Source: Hohaiivirga sp031546825 (lineage in GTDB: Bacteria; Pseudomonadota; Alphaproteobacteria; Rhizobiales; Beijerinckiaceae). Taken from it: 64,000 bases of DNA. The first letter of the stretch is position 1, and every line of letters begins with the position of its first letter. The notes beneath the pieces were generated by a model. The model was given only the letters and a program-made list of their open reading frames with translations. It ran no database searches and was not told where the DNA came from. Both the position numbers and the translations under genes were made by a program. This document shows, piece after piece, positions 45,709 to 54,862 of the stretch. The stretch spans positions 1-64,000 of the forward strand of contig JAVBJU010000017.1 in the NCBI GenBank assembly GCA_031546825.1. The letters are read 5' to 3'.

Positions 45709-47579
45709 TGAGCGGCAAGGACGGCAAAAAATACGCTGAGAATAAAGAGGGTATTTGTTCCGGTGCACGTATTGCCGATGAGCATCCGCTGATTGCCGCT
45801 TTGCCCGAATTGCGGCTTTGGTTCGATGGTGCAGCGCTTGGTCTTGCCAGCAATGCTTGGCTTACAATCACCACAGGAAATATGCACAGTGTCTATATGC
45901 CCCAAGGCGGGCAGGTCACAGAGCCCTCTTATATCGTCACACCCAATATTCGCCGCCGGGCAGCGGCGGAGGAATGGGCCTATATTCTTGCGCGGGTGCG
46001 TCTGCACGTAGCTCTCAATCATATAGACCCCGCGCAGGATGGCATGCCGTGGCATTGTGCGGCGTGGCTGTGTGCCGAAGAGGTGATGGCCGTTGCCTCC
46101 ATTGGCCGGAGGCCTGAGGGTATGCCAAGCTTACCCATCGGCCTGCCGCGCGGCGGCGAAACCGTCTTGGCGCGGCATTTTTCCGAGAATGGTATTCCGC
46201 CAGATGTTCTGGGCCTGTCGCTCGGTGGCGATGGCAAGCCATTTTGGGCATTCGACAAGCCTTTCATCATTTCTGACGATCTGCGTGCCAGGCATCTTGC
46301 GGTGCTCGCCCGTGGCATTCGCAATGCGGCAACCGCCGCAATCGAGGTGGCAGGGGGCCTGAGAGCGACGCTTGGCAAGGCCAAAGACGACAATTCGGTC
46401 GTGCAGCAAGCACGCCAATGGATGATATCGGAATACCCGCTATTGGCTGCACTCGCGTCATCCTTCTCCCTGATCGAAGACGCGCAGCTTTGCCAAAATA
46501 TCGGCGTCGAGATTGCTGCCATTTCCGATGCCGCGCAGGAAATCTATTTCAATCCGCGCGTTGTCTTCGAGCTTCAAGAGGCCAAGTTCGTCATGGCGCA
46601 TGAATTGCTCCATGCCAGCCTGCGCCACTCCCAGCGCCGCCAGGGGCGGGATCCGTGGTTGTGGAATGTGGCTTGTGATTACGTCATCAACGACTGGCTC
46701 ATCGAGATGCAGCTCGGCGTTCCGCCAGAGCGCATCGGCTATCTGCATGATACCGCGTTACGCGGCCTTTCCGCAGAGGAAGTCTACGACAGGATCGTCA
46801 CCGACTTGCGCTGGATGCGCAAGGTGAAGAAAATGAGGACGATGAACGGGGCCAAGCCCGATATGATTGAAGGTGTCCACCCACCCGGATGGTGGCACGG
46901 TGGCGGCGCGGACCTTGATGCCTTCTATCGCCGGGCGCTGGCTGAAGGGCTGGAACTGCATCTTGGCCGCGGACGCGGCTATCTGCCTGCGGGTCTTGTT
47001 GAGGAAATCCGCGCCCAGATGCAGACGCCAATTCCCTGGGACGTGGAACTCGCGCATTGGCTCGATCAGTATTTCCCGCCATTGGAGAAGCGTCGCACTT
47101 TTGCCCGTGCCCATCGCCGCCAATCAGCGACGCCAGATATTCCTCGCCCGGCTTGGGTCAGCCCCGATGAGCAACGGGTGGCGCGAGTTTTTGGCGCGGT
47201 TGTCGACACATCTGGCTCCATGAGTCGTTCCGACCTCGCCAAGGCCATCGGCGCGATTGCCAGCTATGCCATGAGCCGCGAAGTTGCCTTCGTGCGCCTC
47301 GTCCAATGTGATGCCGCCGCCCATGATAGTGGTTATGTGCAACCGGAAGAATTGCTTGATCGGGTTCAGATCAAGGGACGCGGTGGCACGGTGCTGATGC
47401 CGGGGATTAGGTTGCTGGAAGAGGCGCGCGACTTCCCGCAGACCGGCCCGATTCTTGTGATTACCGACGGCGCTTGTGATCGCTTGACTTTGCGCCACGA
47501 ACACGCCGTCCTTCTCGCACCTGGCGGCCGGTTCGGTTACCCGATCCGAGGGCCGGTATTTCATATGGGCAAGGATTGA
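45708..47579 (+). CDS. VWA-like metallopeptidase-domain protein (DUF2201)
   Basis: 623 residues from ATG 45708, overlapping the MoxR stop. The N-terminal and middle part matches the putative metallopeptidase domain of DUF2201 proteins, with the zinc-type motif MAHELLHASLRH near residue 295 and NVACDYVINDWLIEMQ after it. The C-terminal 150 residues form a VWA-like domain with MIDAS residues: DTSGSMS, a GGTVLMPG threonine and ITDGACD. Such proteins pair with MoxR ATPases. Whether the HELLH site cleaves peptides is not shown for the family. The gene is followed after 5 bp by the DUF3885 gene. Confidence 0.84.
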   Translation: MSGKDGKKYAENKEGICSGARIADEHPLIAALPELRLWFDGAALGLASNAWLTITTGNMHSVYMPQGGQVTEPSYIVTPNIRRRAAAEEWAYILARVRLHVALNHIDPAQDGMPWHCAAWLCAEEVMAVASIGRRPEGMPSLPIGLPRGGETVLARHFSENGIPPDVLGLSLGGDGKPFWAFDKPFIISDDLRARHLAVLARGIRNAATAAIEVAGGLRATLGKAKDDNSVVQQARQWMISEYPLLAALASSFSLIEDAQLCQNIGVEIAAISDAAQEIYFNPRVVFELQEAKFVMAHELLHASLRHSQRRQGRDPWLWNVACDYVINDWLIEMQLGVPPERIGYLHDTALRGLSAEEVYDRIVTDLRWMRKVKKMRTMNGAKPDMIEGVHPPGWWHGGGADLDAFYRRALAEGLELHLGRGRGYLPAGLVEEIRAQMQTPIPWDVELAHWLDQYFPPLEKRRTFARAHRRQSATPDIPRPAWVSPDEQRVARVFGAVVDTSGSMSRSDLAKAIGAIASYAMSREVAFVRLVQCDAAAHDSGYVQPEELLDRVQIKGRGGTVLMPGIRLLEEARDFPQTGPILVITDGACDRLTLRHEHAVLLAPGGRFGYPIRGPVFHMGKD

Positions 47580-47584
47580 GCGCT

Positions 47585-48208
47585 GTGAAGCGAGCAGATT
47601 TCAAAACGCAGGCATATGAGATATTCGGCGAGAAGGCTTTTGCCTTTGGCCTCTATTATCAGCATACTTACGCCCTGCGGCTGGAATTGGCGGGTGCGGG
47701 CTCCTTTCTCGATAGATTTCTTCAGGCATTGCATCGAGCTGAGACCGTTTGCGAGGATGTTTTTGCCGGGGTGGATGATCTGTATGTCTGTCTAAGTTCG
47801 TACCAGTATCAGTCCATGACGGAATGGGCGCGGCCCTTGCTTGCCAGTCTGCGCCAGTGCGGAATTCAGGTTCCTCGTGCAAGGCAAACATGGCGGCAGC
47901 CAGATGAGGGGTTCCCAGACCAAGGTGGCCAGCGCGCTTTCCTCTCGTTCCGGTTTGAGAAGAGCGATCTGCGGAAATTCCTATGGGGATCTGCCGCCAA
48001 GGACTTCGGATACATTGCGCCGTCGCTGCACGCACATGCTTATATTTACAGTCCGACGAAACGGTTTCTTGTTCTACCTTACGACGACCGGGGGACGGAT
48101 ATCATTGGTTGTGACAGAGTTTCGATCGAACCGTTATATCGAAAATACAATGCATGGTTGCTCGATTATGACCGGGAAAGGATGGATGCGGTTTTCGCAG
48201 AGCGGTAA
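47585..48208 (+). CDS. DUF3885 family protein
   Basis: About 207 residues from GTG 47585 (AGGA about 9 bases upstream; TTG at 47576 is the alternative and would overlap the previous stop). The C-terminal third carries the DUF3885 mark: KRFLVLPYDDRGTDIIG followed by LYRKYNAWLLDYDRERMDAVF (split). The start (GLYYQHTYALRLELAGAG) also fits. Function is unknown. Its place as third gene after a MoxR/VWA pair is suggestive of a client or adaptor, but chance adjacency is possible. Codon use is slightly less GC-rich than that of the two upstream genes. Confidence 0.72.
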   Translation: MKRADFKTQAYEIFGEKAFAFGLYYQHTYALRLELAGAGSFLDRFLQALHRAETVCEDVFAGVDDLYVCLSSYQYQSMTEWARPLLASLRQCGIQVPRARQTWRQPDEGFPDQGGQRAFLSFRFEKSDLRKFLWGSAAKDFGYIAPSLHAHAYIYSPTKRFLVLPYDDRGTDIIGCDRVSIEPLYRKYNAWLLDYDRERMDAVFAER

Positions 48209-48318
48209 GGCAATCATTTGCTACAGTCAAAATGCTCAGAAGCAGTGACGTTAAAAGGCGTGGGGCGCTCGGTACTGTTACCATGACAGTCTGCCAAATT
48301 CTGACTTCCGCTCTCGGG

Positions 48319-48573
48319 TCAAGCTTTTGCGGACGGAGAGGGCGGCTGATGCTTCTCTCTGGGTAGCCATTCCACCTCAACTGAAGAAAAGTAGGCTTCC
48401 AGTTCGCTGCTTAAAAACCAGTAATCGTAGCCTTCGTCGGGGCCTCCCGTAAAATCTTTATGTTTTGCGAGAAGAACGAGAAATCCCCCATCGTCCTCGT
48501 CAAGAACCTTTACATACCAACCGGGGTATTCACCGCTCCTGAACAGGCCAACTGTGTTTATCGGAATATTCAT
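48319..48573 (-). CDS. Small acidic orphan protein
   Basis: 84 residues, with AGGG six bases upstream of the ATG at 48573. It is acidic and aromatic with no signal peptide: GLFRSGEYPGWYVKVLDEDDGG (split after YPGW), GPDEGYDYWFLSSELEAYF, VEWLPREKH. I recognise no family. Size and composition resemble immunity-type proteins, and its convergent partner across 110 bp is the DUF3885 gene. It ends close to xerD (48587), whose stop is its upstream neighbour on the same strand, so it may be read from the xerD promoter. Confidence 0.6.
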   Translation of the reverse strand: MNIPINTVGLFRSGEYPGWYVKVLDEDDGGFLVLLAKHKDFTGGPDEGYDYWFLSSELEAYFSSVEVEWLPREKHQPPSPSAKA

Positions 48574-48586
48574 ATTGCACCCTGGA

Positions 48587-49513
48587 TTATGTAGTGCCCA
48601 TCGGATGTAAATCCCGCACCATGCTTTTCAGTCGCTCGTCCAGCACATGGGTATAAATCTGTGTTGTTGAGATGCTGGCGTGGCCTAAAAGTTCCTGTAC
48701 CACGCGCAGGTCAGCGCCGTTTTGCAGCAAGTGGCTGGCGAAGGCGTGGCGGAGGGCGTGGGGGGAGATGTGGTCGGCCCGGATGCCGGAGGCGCCCGCC
48801 AGCACCTTGAGGTCGCGGGCGAAGGCCTGGCGGGTAAGGTGGCCGCTTTCGCTGTCGGCGGGGAAGAGCCAGGCGGGGGTATCCTTGCGGCTGGCATCGA
48901 GCACTTCCACATAGCGCGTCATGGCAGTGCGGGCGCTTTCAGTGAGCGGCACGAGGCGTTCTTTGTTGCCTTTGCCGCGTACCACCAGGAATTTCTCGCG
49001 GGTTCGCGCGGCGGATTTTGGTAGGGAAACGAGCTCGGAAACACGCAGGCCGGTGGCGTAAATCAGTTCCAGCAGGCAATGCATCCGGGTGTTACGCAGG
49101 CGTTCGAACGATGTGCCTTCGCCGGAGGCGGCACGGATTGCGGCGAGGTCAAGCATTCGGCTGACGTCATCCACCGACAGCACCTTGGGCACGGCCTGGC
49201 GCGTTTTGGGCGCGTCCACTGCGGCGCTTGGATCTTGAGAGGCATACCCTTCAGTGTAGAGGAATTTGTGAAACTGGCGTACGGCGGAAAGGTGACGGGC
49301 GGCGGAGGAGGCTTTCAGGCCTTCGATTTCCAGCGATACGACGAAATTACGCACGTCTTTCGGGCCTGCGTCTTTCAGGCGGATGTCGTTATCGGTGAGA
49401 AAGGCGAGATAGCGGTCGAGGTCGCGGCGGTAGGCGGCGAGCGTATTGGCTGCGGCGCCGCGTTCGGCGGCCAACATGTCGAGGAAAAGGCTTGAGCAGC
49501 GTGCCGGGGTCAT
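48587..49513 (-). CDS. xerD: Tyrosine recombinase XerD
   Basis: This recombinase resolves chromosome dimers at dif with XerC. 308 residues: an N-terminal SAM-like core-binding domain (FLDMLAAERGAAANTLAAYRRDL, split) and the C-terminal catalytic domain with Arg in YATGLRVSELVSLP, Lys in VRGKGNKERLVPL, HALRHAFASHLL, a further His in ELLGHASI and the nucleophile Tyr in TTQIYTHV. Its ATG overlaps the stop of a small membrane protein gene. The divergent aroK-aroB neighbours are usual for Hyphomicrobiales. It is a housekeeping recombinase, not a sign of an integrated element. Confidence 0.95.
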   Translation of the reverse strand: MTPARCSSLFLDMLAAERGAAANTLAAYRRDLDRYLAFLTDNDIRLKDAGPKDVRNFVVSLEIEGLKASSAARHLSAVRQFHKFLYTEGYASQDPSAAVDAPKTRQAVPKVLSVDDVSRMLDLAAIRAASGEGTSFERLRNTRMHCLLELIYATGLRVSELVSLPKSAARTREKFLVVRGKGNKERLVPLTESARTAMTRYVEVLDASRKDTPAWLFPADSESGHLTRQAFARDLKVLAGASGIRADHISPHALRHAFASHLLQNGADLRVVQELLGHASISTTQIYTHVLDERLKSMVRDLHPMGTT

Positions 49514-49656
49514 TTCTTGCTCTCACCGCGCTCGGGGATGGGTATCGAGATGGTGCGAACCTCAGGCGTGACGAAGGTCGCCAGCGCGTAAATCACCGCG
49601 TATCCAACGACGATGGCAATGAAGAGGCCGAGGAGTAAGCGGGTCAGGGTCGGCAT
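49510..49656 (-). CDS. Small single-helix membrane protein upstream of xerD
   Basis: 48 residues: MPTLTRLLLGLFIAIVVGYAV is a membrane helix, followed by a short soluble tail with VRTISIPIPERGESKK. GGAT lies upstream of the ATG at 49656. Its stop overlaps the xerD start (ATGA on the minus strand), which argues strongly for a real, coupled gene. I do not recognise a named family; it may be a conserved leader gene of xerD in this group. Confidence 0.72.
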   Translation of the reverse strand: MPTLTRLLLGLFIAIVVGYAVIYALATFVTPEVRTISIPIPERGESKK

Positions 49657-49828
49657 GGGGATCCGGTCTGCTGGGGTTTCAGCGCCATTTGAGCACCGAA
49701 AGGTTTAATGTTGATGAAACGCGGGAACGCGAGGGACAAGGTAGCGCATTTTCCCATTCAATCCGACACCGAAATCGTTTAGTGACATATTCGCTTCCCG
49801 CTATACGCCGGGATTTAGGATCGGGTTA

Positions 49829-50464
49829 ATGGAACACAAGCGCAAGACCAGCCAGCCAAGCGCGCGGCGGTCCCTGCGAATACGGCAGGCTTTTTCGAAA
49901 CGGGCGGAGCGGCTTCGACAGCAGCTCGCCGGGCGCTCCATCGTGCTTGTCGGCCTTATGGGGGCCGGGAAGAGCACGGTCGGCCGCCGGTTGGCGGACC
50001 GACTTGGCCTGTCGTTTCTCGATGCTGACAACGAAATCGAATCAGCGGCGGGGATGTCTATCCCCGATATCTTTTCCGTCCATGGCGAGACCTATTTTCG
50101 CGAGGGCGAGCGGCGAGTGATTGCACGGATCCTGCAGGAAGGGCCGATTGTGCTGGCCACCGGCGGCGGCGCTTACATGAGTTCGGAAACGCGAGAGGCC
50201 ATCGCAGCGAACGCCATTTCCATCTGGCTCAATGCCGATCTTGAGGTGCTGCTGGAACGCGTGAGCCGCCGCCAGAACCGGCCTCTGCTGCAGAACGCTG
50301 ATCCGCGTGCCACGTTGGAACGGCTGATGACGGAGCGTAATCCCGTTTATGCTGAGGCCGATATCGAAGTGAAATCGCAAGACGGCCCCCATGATCGGGT
50401 GGTCTCGACCATCGTCCGCGCCCTGCGCCAGCATATTGACCAACAGGAAAAGCAGACATCATGA
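49829..50464 (+). CDS. aroK: Shikimate kinase
   Basis: ATP-dependent phosphorylation of shikimate, step five of the chorismate pathway. 211 residues with a basic lead of about 35 (longer than in most AroK, as in other Hyphomicrobiales). Walker A is GLMGAGKSTVGRRLA near residue 43. The shikimate-binding pattern DADNEIES, the GETYFREGERR motif and the ATGGGAYM loop are all present, with RPLLQ in the lid. It overlaps aroB by ATGA. Confidence 0.95.
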   Translation: MEHKRKTSQPSARRSLRIRQAFSKRAERLRQQLAGRSIVLVGLMGAGKSTVGRRLADRLGLSFLDADNEIESAAGMSIPDIFSVHGETYFREGERRVIARILQEGPIVLATGGGAYMSSETREAIAANAISIWLNADLEVLLERVSRRQNRPLLQNADPRATLERLMTERNPVYAEADIEVKSQDGPHDRVVSTIVRALRQHIDQQEKQTS

Positions 50465-51579
50465 CCTCATCCGCCCTGATCGTGCCGGTGCCGCTCGGTG
50501 AACGCGCCTATGATATCCTCGTTGGCCGCGATGTGCTGGCTGAAGGCGCCGCGCGGATTGCCGGGCTTGGTGCGCGTAAAGTAGCTTTGGTGACCGATAC
50601 CCATGTGCAGGCGCTCCATGCCGAGCGGGTGATGGTGGCGCTGGCGGGGCAAGGGATTGCGGTCGCCGAGCCCATCGTTGTTCCGGCGGGGGAGGGCTCC
50701 AAGAGCTATGCGGAACTCACGCGGGTATGCGATATGGTGCTGGCCACCCGTGTCGAGCGCGGTGATCTGGTGCTGGCGCTCGGCGGGGGCGTGGTGGGTG
50801 ATCTTGCGGCTTTTGTGGCGGCCATCGTGCGGCGCGGTATGCGGTTTGTTCAGATGCCGACTACCTTGCTCGCCCAGGTTGATTCGTCGGTGGGCGGTAA
50901 AACCGGCATCAATTCGCCCCATGGCAAAAACCTGATTGGTGCATTCCATCAGCCGAGTCTCGTCATCGCCGATACCGCCATTCTGGATACGCTGCCGTTG
51001 CGCGAAATGCGGGCCGGCTATGCCGAGGTGGTGAAGTACGGTCTCATTAATGATGAGGCGTTTTTCCATTGGTGCGACGCCAACTGGAAAGGCATTTTCA
51101 GTGGTGGGGCGGAACGCGAGCAGGCCGTCGCCCATTCCTGTCGCGCCAAGGCGGCGGTTGTGGTGCGCGATGAGCATGAGCACGGCGACCGCGCGCTGCT
51201 TAATCTCGGCCACACATTCGCCCATGCGCTGGAGCGCCATGTGTCTTACGACAACGCCCGGCTCGTGCACGGTGAGGCGGTAGCCATTGGGCTTGCGCTC
51301 GCCTTCCGCTTTTCCACCCGCCTTGGGCTCTGCCCTGGCCAGGATGCCAGTCGGGTTGAGGCACATCTGAAGAGCGTCGGGCTGCCAAGCCGCCTACAGG
51401 ATGTTCCCGGCGGCTGCGGCACGGCGGAGACACTGCTGGATGCCATGGCTCAGGATAAGAAGGTCCAGGCTGGGGTACTCACCTTCATCCTCGCGCGCGG
51501 CATCGGTAAAAGTTTTGTGACGCGCGATGTGGCACGTGATGACGTGGCGGCGTTCCTGAATGATGAACTGGCGGCGTAA
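50461..51579 (+). CDS. aroB: 3-dehydroquinate synthase
   Basis: NAD- and metal-dependent cyclisation of DAHP to 3-dehydroquinate. 372 residues. The active-site runs are intact: GGGVVGDLAAFVAAIVRRG (near 102), the substrate loop PTTLLAQVDSSVGGKTGIN, and the metal ligands Glu in EVVKYGLI, His in LLNLGHTFAHALE and His in LVHGEAVAIG. It is coupled to aroK. Roughly 500 bp without a gene separates it from sdhC. Confidence 0.95.
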   Translation: MTSSALIVPVPLGERAYDILVGRDVLAEGAARIAGLGARKVALVTDTHVQALHAERVMVALAGQGIAVAEPIVVPAGEGSKSYAELTRVCDMVLATRVERGDLVLALGGGVVGDLAAFVAAIVRRGMRFVQMPTTLLAQVDSSVGGKTGINSPHGKNLIGAFHQPSLVIADTAILDTLPLREMRAGYAEVVKYGLINDEAFFHWCDANWKGIFSGGAEREQAVAHSCRAKAAVVVRDEHEHGDRALLNLGHTFAHALERHVSYDNARLVHGEAVAIGLALAFRFSTRLGLCPGQDASRVEAHLKSVGLPSRLQDVPGGCGTAETLLDAMAQDKKVQAGVLTFILARGIGKSFVTRDVARDDVAAFLNDELAA

Positions 51580-52078
51580 AAAGGTCGCACCTATAAGACA
51601 TTATTCCATTAATCGCGTTATTAAGCTTCATTTATCAATTCGTTTAATAATATGATTGAATTGCTCAAAGCCATCTTCCGCAAGGAGGCGATTATTGGGC
51701 ATGGCGCGACGTGTTGTCTTGCGACAGAACGAAGCGGCTTGCGGGGTTGCTTTTTCTCTTCCTTCGGCGCTAAGAAACTTTCGGTGTTTGGATTAATTGT
51801 AAATTAGTCCTGCACGTCTATGGGATCATGCGGGTTGTCGTGCTAAAACAGCGCTGCAAGCCGGTCGACCGAACAAAATTGGCAGTTGGGTGCAAACACA
51901 ATTGTCAGTTGAGGCGGTCAGGTGGTTCCCCGTCTCAGGTTGAGTCGGGTTCGTATAGATCATTGCAGTTTGTCTTCGCAGCCCGCCGGCAGCGCTCGTG
52001 TCTGTCGGCCCATTTGGACGAATGCTCCCCTCTCGGAGCACGACGCCGTCCGGGTTGCCAGAACGGGAGCAGGTATCG
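51580..52078. other. Intergenic region before sdhCDAB
   Basis: 499 bp without a supportable gene. The first 100 bp after aroB is AT-rich. A 51-codon frame from 51651 (MIELLKAIFRKEA) has no ribosome site or family and is not called. A TGCTCC / GGAGCA hairpin lies near 52022-52039, not far before sdhC. The sdh promoter must be here, but I could not fix its boxes by eye. Confidence 0.5.
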
Positions 52079-52507
52079 ATGGCTCAGGCATCAGACAAGG
52101 CGTCCAGGCAAAGGCCAATTGCGCCTCACCTGGAAATTTACGGTTGGTCATGGACGATGGTGATGTCCGGGTTCCACCGGGCGACCGGCTTCGTCCTGTA
52201 TCTGGGCATGGGGCTGTTTGCCCTGTGGCTGGTGCTGATGACCTCGTCGCCAGCAACCGCGGAATGGGCCTACTGGATGGTCTCGCGCTTCCCCGATTGG
52301 GGCCCGCTCAAGCTCGGCTGGATTTTGCCGTTTGGCTTCTCATGGGGCCTTTTTCATCATCTGATCGGCGGCATCCGTCACTTCATCTGGGATACGGGCA
52401 AGGGCTTCGATCCGGTGACACGCCGCAACATGGCGATCTTCACGCTGGTCGGCTCGGTGGGCTGCACGCTGGCGCTGTGGATCATCGGCTTCATCATCGC
52501 GTACTGA
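52079..52507 (+). CDS. sdhC: Succinate dehydrogenase cytochrome b556 subunit
   Basis: A membrane anchor and haem b-binding subunit of complex II. 142 residues from ATG 52079 (GCAGGT upstream; an earlier in-frame ATG at 51998 adds sequence unlike the family). RPIAPHLEIYGWSWTMVMSGFHRATG (split) contains the SdhC signature with Ser and Arg for quinone binding; HHLIGGIRHFIWD carries the haem-ligand His. Three membrane helices are expected. First gene of sdhCDAB. Confidence 0.94.
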   Translation: MAQASDKASRQRPIAPHLEIYGWSWTMVMSGFHRATGFVLYLGMGLFALWLVLMTSSPATAEWAYWMVSRFPDWGPLKLGWILPFGFSWGLFHHLIGGIRHFIWDTGKGFDPVTRRNMAIFTLVGSVGCTLALWIIGFIIAY

Positions 52508-52517
52508 GGAGGCATTT

Positions 52518-52946
52518 ATGGCTAAAGACAACAAATCCGCCGGGCCTCGCTACTCGGTATTCGGTCCGGGCGGCAAACTGTTCGGAAAAAGTCAGGAAGG
52601 CGCCCACCATTGGTGGATGCAGCGGGTGATCACCGCCATTGGTCTGCCGCTGATGATTGCGTCCATTCTCATCATCGCCTGCGGCACCGGTCGTGGTCCC
52701 GTTCGCATGCTTGAAGTCTTGTCGCGGCCTTGGGCGACGATCATCATCGGCGCGACCGCGTTCCTGATGATCGCGCATATGCGCCACGCCGTGCATCAGA
52801 TCCTTGAAGATTACGTGCCCACTAAAAAGCCGCGCTACATCGCGTTCATGATGAACGAGGCGTTCTGCGTCGTGGTTGCTCTGATGATCGCTTATGCGAT
52901 GTTCAAGCTCAGCGTCCTGTCCGCGTTCATCGGGTTTATGAAATAA
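52518..52946 (+). CDS. sdhD: Succinate dehydrogenase membrane anchor subunit
   Basis: The second complex II anchor, 142 residues, three membrane helices. Characteristic features are the GSAREGAHHWW-like GKSQEGAHHWWMQRVITAIG (split) lead, the RPWATIIIGATAFLMIAHMRHAVHQILEDYV segment (split) with haem and quinone residues, and the Asp-Tyr pair near its end. It begins 10 bp after sdhC with GAGGCA ahead of the ATG and is followed 13 bp later by sdhA. Confidence 0.93.
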   Translation: MAKDNKSAGPRYSVFGPGGKLFGKSQEGAHHWWMQRVITAIGLPLMIASILIIACGTGRGPVRMLEVLSRPWATIIIGATAFLMIAHMRHAVHQILEDYVPTKKPRYIAFMMNEAFCVVVALMIAYAMFKLSVLSAFIGFMK

Positions 52947-52959
52947 GGTAGGGTATCTC

Positions 52960-54786
52960 ATGGCCTCTCAAGACAATACTTTCACGATCAACGGCCGGGC
53001 ATACCCCGTTATCGATCATACCTTCGATGTCGTTGTGCTCGGCGCTGGCGGCGCAGGGTTGCGTGCCACGGTGGGGGCATCCCAGGCGGGCCTCAATACG
53101 GCCTGCATCACCAAAGTCTTCCCGACCCGTTCCCACACGGTTGCGGCCCAGGGTGGCGTTGCGGCATCGCTCGCCAATATGGGGCCGGATAACTGGCAGT
53201 GGCACATGTTCGATACGGTCAAGGGCTCCGACTGGCTCGGCGACCAGGACTCGATTGAATACATGGTTCGCCATGCACCCGACGCGGTGTATGAGCTGGA
53301 GCATTGGGGCGTGCCGTTCTCGCGCACCGAAGATGGCCGCATCTATCAGCGCCCGTTCGGTGGCATGACCACTGATTTCGGCAAGGGCCCGGCTGCTCAG
53401 CGCACCTGCGCCGCTGCCGACCGCACCGGCCACGCCATGCTGCACACCATGTATGGCGAGGCGTTGAAGCACAAAACGCAGTTCTTTATCGAATATTTCG
53501 GTATCGACCTGTTGATGGACAAGGATGGCCGCTGCCGTGGCGTGATCGCCCTTGATCTTGCCACCGGTGAGTTGCACCGCTTCCGTGCCCATATGACCAT
53601 TCTCGCCACCGGCGGATATGGTCGCGCCTACTTCTCCTGCACCTCCGCCCACACCTGCACGGGTGATGGCAACGCCATGGTGTTGCGCGCTGGTCTGCCG
53701 TTGCAGGATATGGAGTTCGTTCAGTTCCACCCGACCGGCATTTACGGCTCGGGTTGCCTGATCACCGAAGGCGCGCGCGGCGAGGGCGGTTACCTCACCA
53801 ATAGCGAAGGTGAGCGCTTCATGGAGCGTTATGCGCCGTCCGCCAAAGACCTTGCTTCGCGTGACGTGGTTTCCCGGTCAATGACCATGGAAATCCGCGC
53901 CGGTCGTGGCGTCGGCAAGAAGAAAGATCACATCTACCTGCATCTCGATCATCTTGATCCAGCCATTCTGCATGAGCGTCTGCCCGGCATTTCGGAAAGC
54001 GCCCAGATTTTCGCGGGCGTCGATGTGACCAAGGAGCCGGTTCCGGTTCTGCCGACCGTGCACTACAACATGGGTGGTATCCCCACCAACTATCATGGCG
54101 AAGTGCTGACCAAGAAGGACGGTAATCCGGATTCAGTGGTGCCTGGCCTGATGGCACTCGGTGAAGCGGCTTGTGTGTCTGTGCATGGCGCGAACCGTCT
54201 CGGTTCCAACTCGCTGATCGATCTCGTGGTGTTCGGCCGCGCGGCTGGTCTGCGCTGTGCCGAAATCCTCAAGCCCAATGCCGAGCATCCGAAGCTCGAC
54301 ACCTCGCTTGATGAATTGGCGCTGAGCCGTCTCGACCGCTATCGCTATGCCAACGGCAACCACTCGACTGCCCATCACCGTAACGAGATGCAGCACGTGA
54401 TGCAGAATAACTGCGCCGTGTTCCGTACCGGTGAAGTGCTCGCCGAGGGCAAGAAGCTGATCCATGACGTTTGGAAAAACGCGGAAGACATCAAGATCAC
54501 CGACCGTTCGATGATCTGGAATTCCGATCTCATGGAAGCGATGGAACTCGACAATCTGCTGGTTCAGGCCGTTGCCACCATGGAAGGCGCGCTTGCCCGT
54601 GAAGAATCACGCGGGGCCCATGCCCGCGAGGACTTCCCCGAGCGTGATGACGACAAGTGGATGAAGCACACACTCGCCTGGGTTGATAGCGAGAAGCGGA
54701 GCGTCAAGCTCGACGACCGTCCAGTGCATACCTACACCATGTCCGACGAGATTGAATACATCGAGCCGCGTAAGCGCGTTTATTAA
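52960..54786 (+). CDS. sdhA: Succinate dehydrogenase flavoprotein subunit
   Basis: This catalytic subunit oxidises succinate to fumarate with covalent FAD. 608 residues. The Rossmann motif VVVLGAGGAGLRATVGA is near residue 24; the FAD-linking His is in RSHTVAAQGGVAASL; the active-site features HPTGIYGSGCLITEGARGEGG (split) and the Arg in RLGSNSLIDLVVFGR are present. The capping-domain VHYNMGGIPTNYHGEV motif and the long C-terminal helical domain are complete. AGG precedes the ATG. Confidence 0.97.
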   Translation: MASQDNTFTINGRAYPVIDHTFDVVVLGAGGAGLRATVGASQAGLNTACITKVFPTRSHTVAAQGGVAASLANMGPDNWQWHMFDTVKGSDWLGDQDSIEYMVRHAPDAVYELEHWGVPFSRTEDGRIYQRPFGGMTTDFGKGPAAQRTCAAADRTGHAMLHTMYGEALKHKTQFFIEYFGIDLLMDKDGRCRGVIALDLATGELHRFRAHMTILATGGYGRAYFSCTSAHTCTGDGNAMVLRAGLPLQDMEFVQFHPTGIYGSGCLITEGARGEGGYLTNSEGERFMERYAPSAKDLASRDVVSRSMTMEIRAGRGVGKKKDHIYLHLDHLDPAILHERLPGISESAQIFAGVDVTKEPVPVLPTVHYNMGGIPTNYHGEVLTKKDGNPDSVVPGLMALGEAACVSVHGANRLGSNSLIDLVVFGRAAGLRCAEILKPNAEHPKLDTSLDELALSRLDRYRYANGNHSTAHHRNEMQHVMQNNCAVFRTGEVLAEGKKLIHDVWKNAEDIKITDRSMIWNSDLMEAMELDNLLVQAVATMEGALAREESRGAHAREDFPERDDDKWMKHTLAWVDSEKRSVKLDDRPVHTYTMSDEIEYIEPRKRVY

Positions 54787-54862
54787 GCTATTCGGTTGAC
54801 TGGCTGCCGGTCCGTGCGCGGATCGGCTAAGCCGCAACCCAGATTTAAGGACGGGATTGATA

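Noticed and set aside
48587..49513. xerD as the integrase of a mobile element
   Set aside because: The gene context (aroK, aroB) and full XerD motifs mark the housekeeping recombinase; no attachment repeats or phage genes are near.
51651..51806. 51-codon frame in the aroB-sdhC gap
   Set aside because: No ribosome site and no recognisable family; Cys/Phe-rich end looks random.
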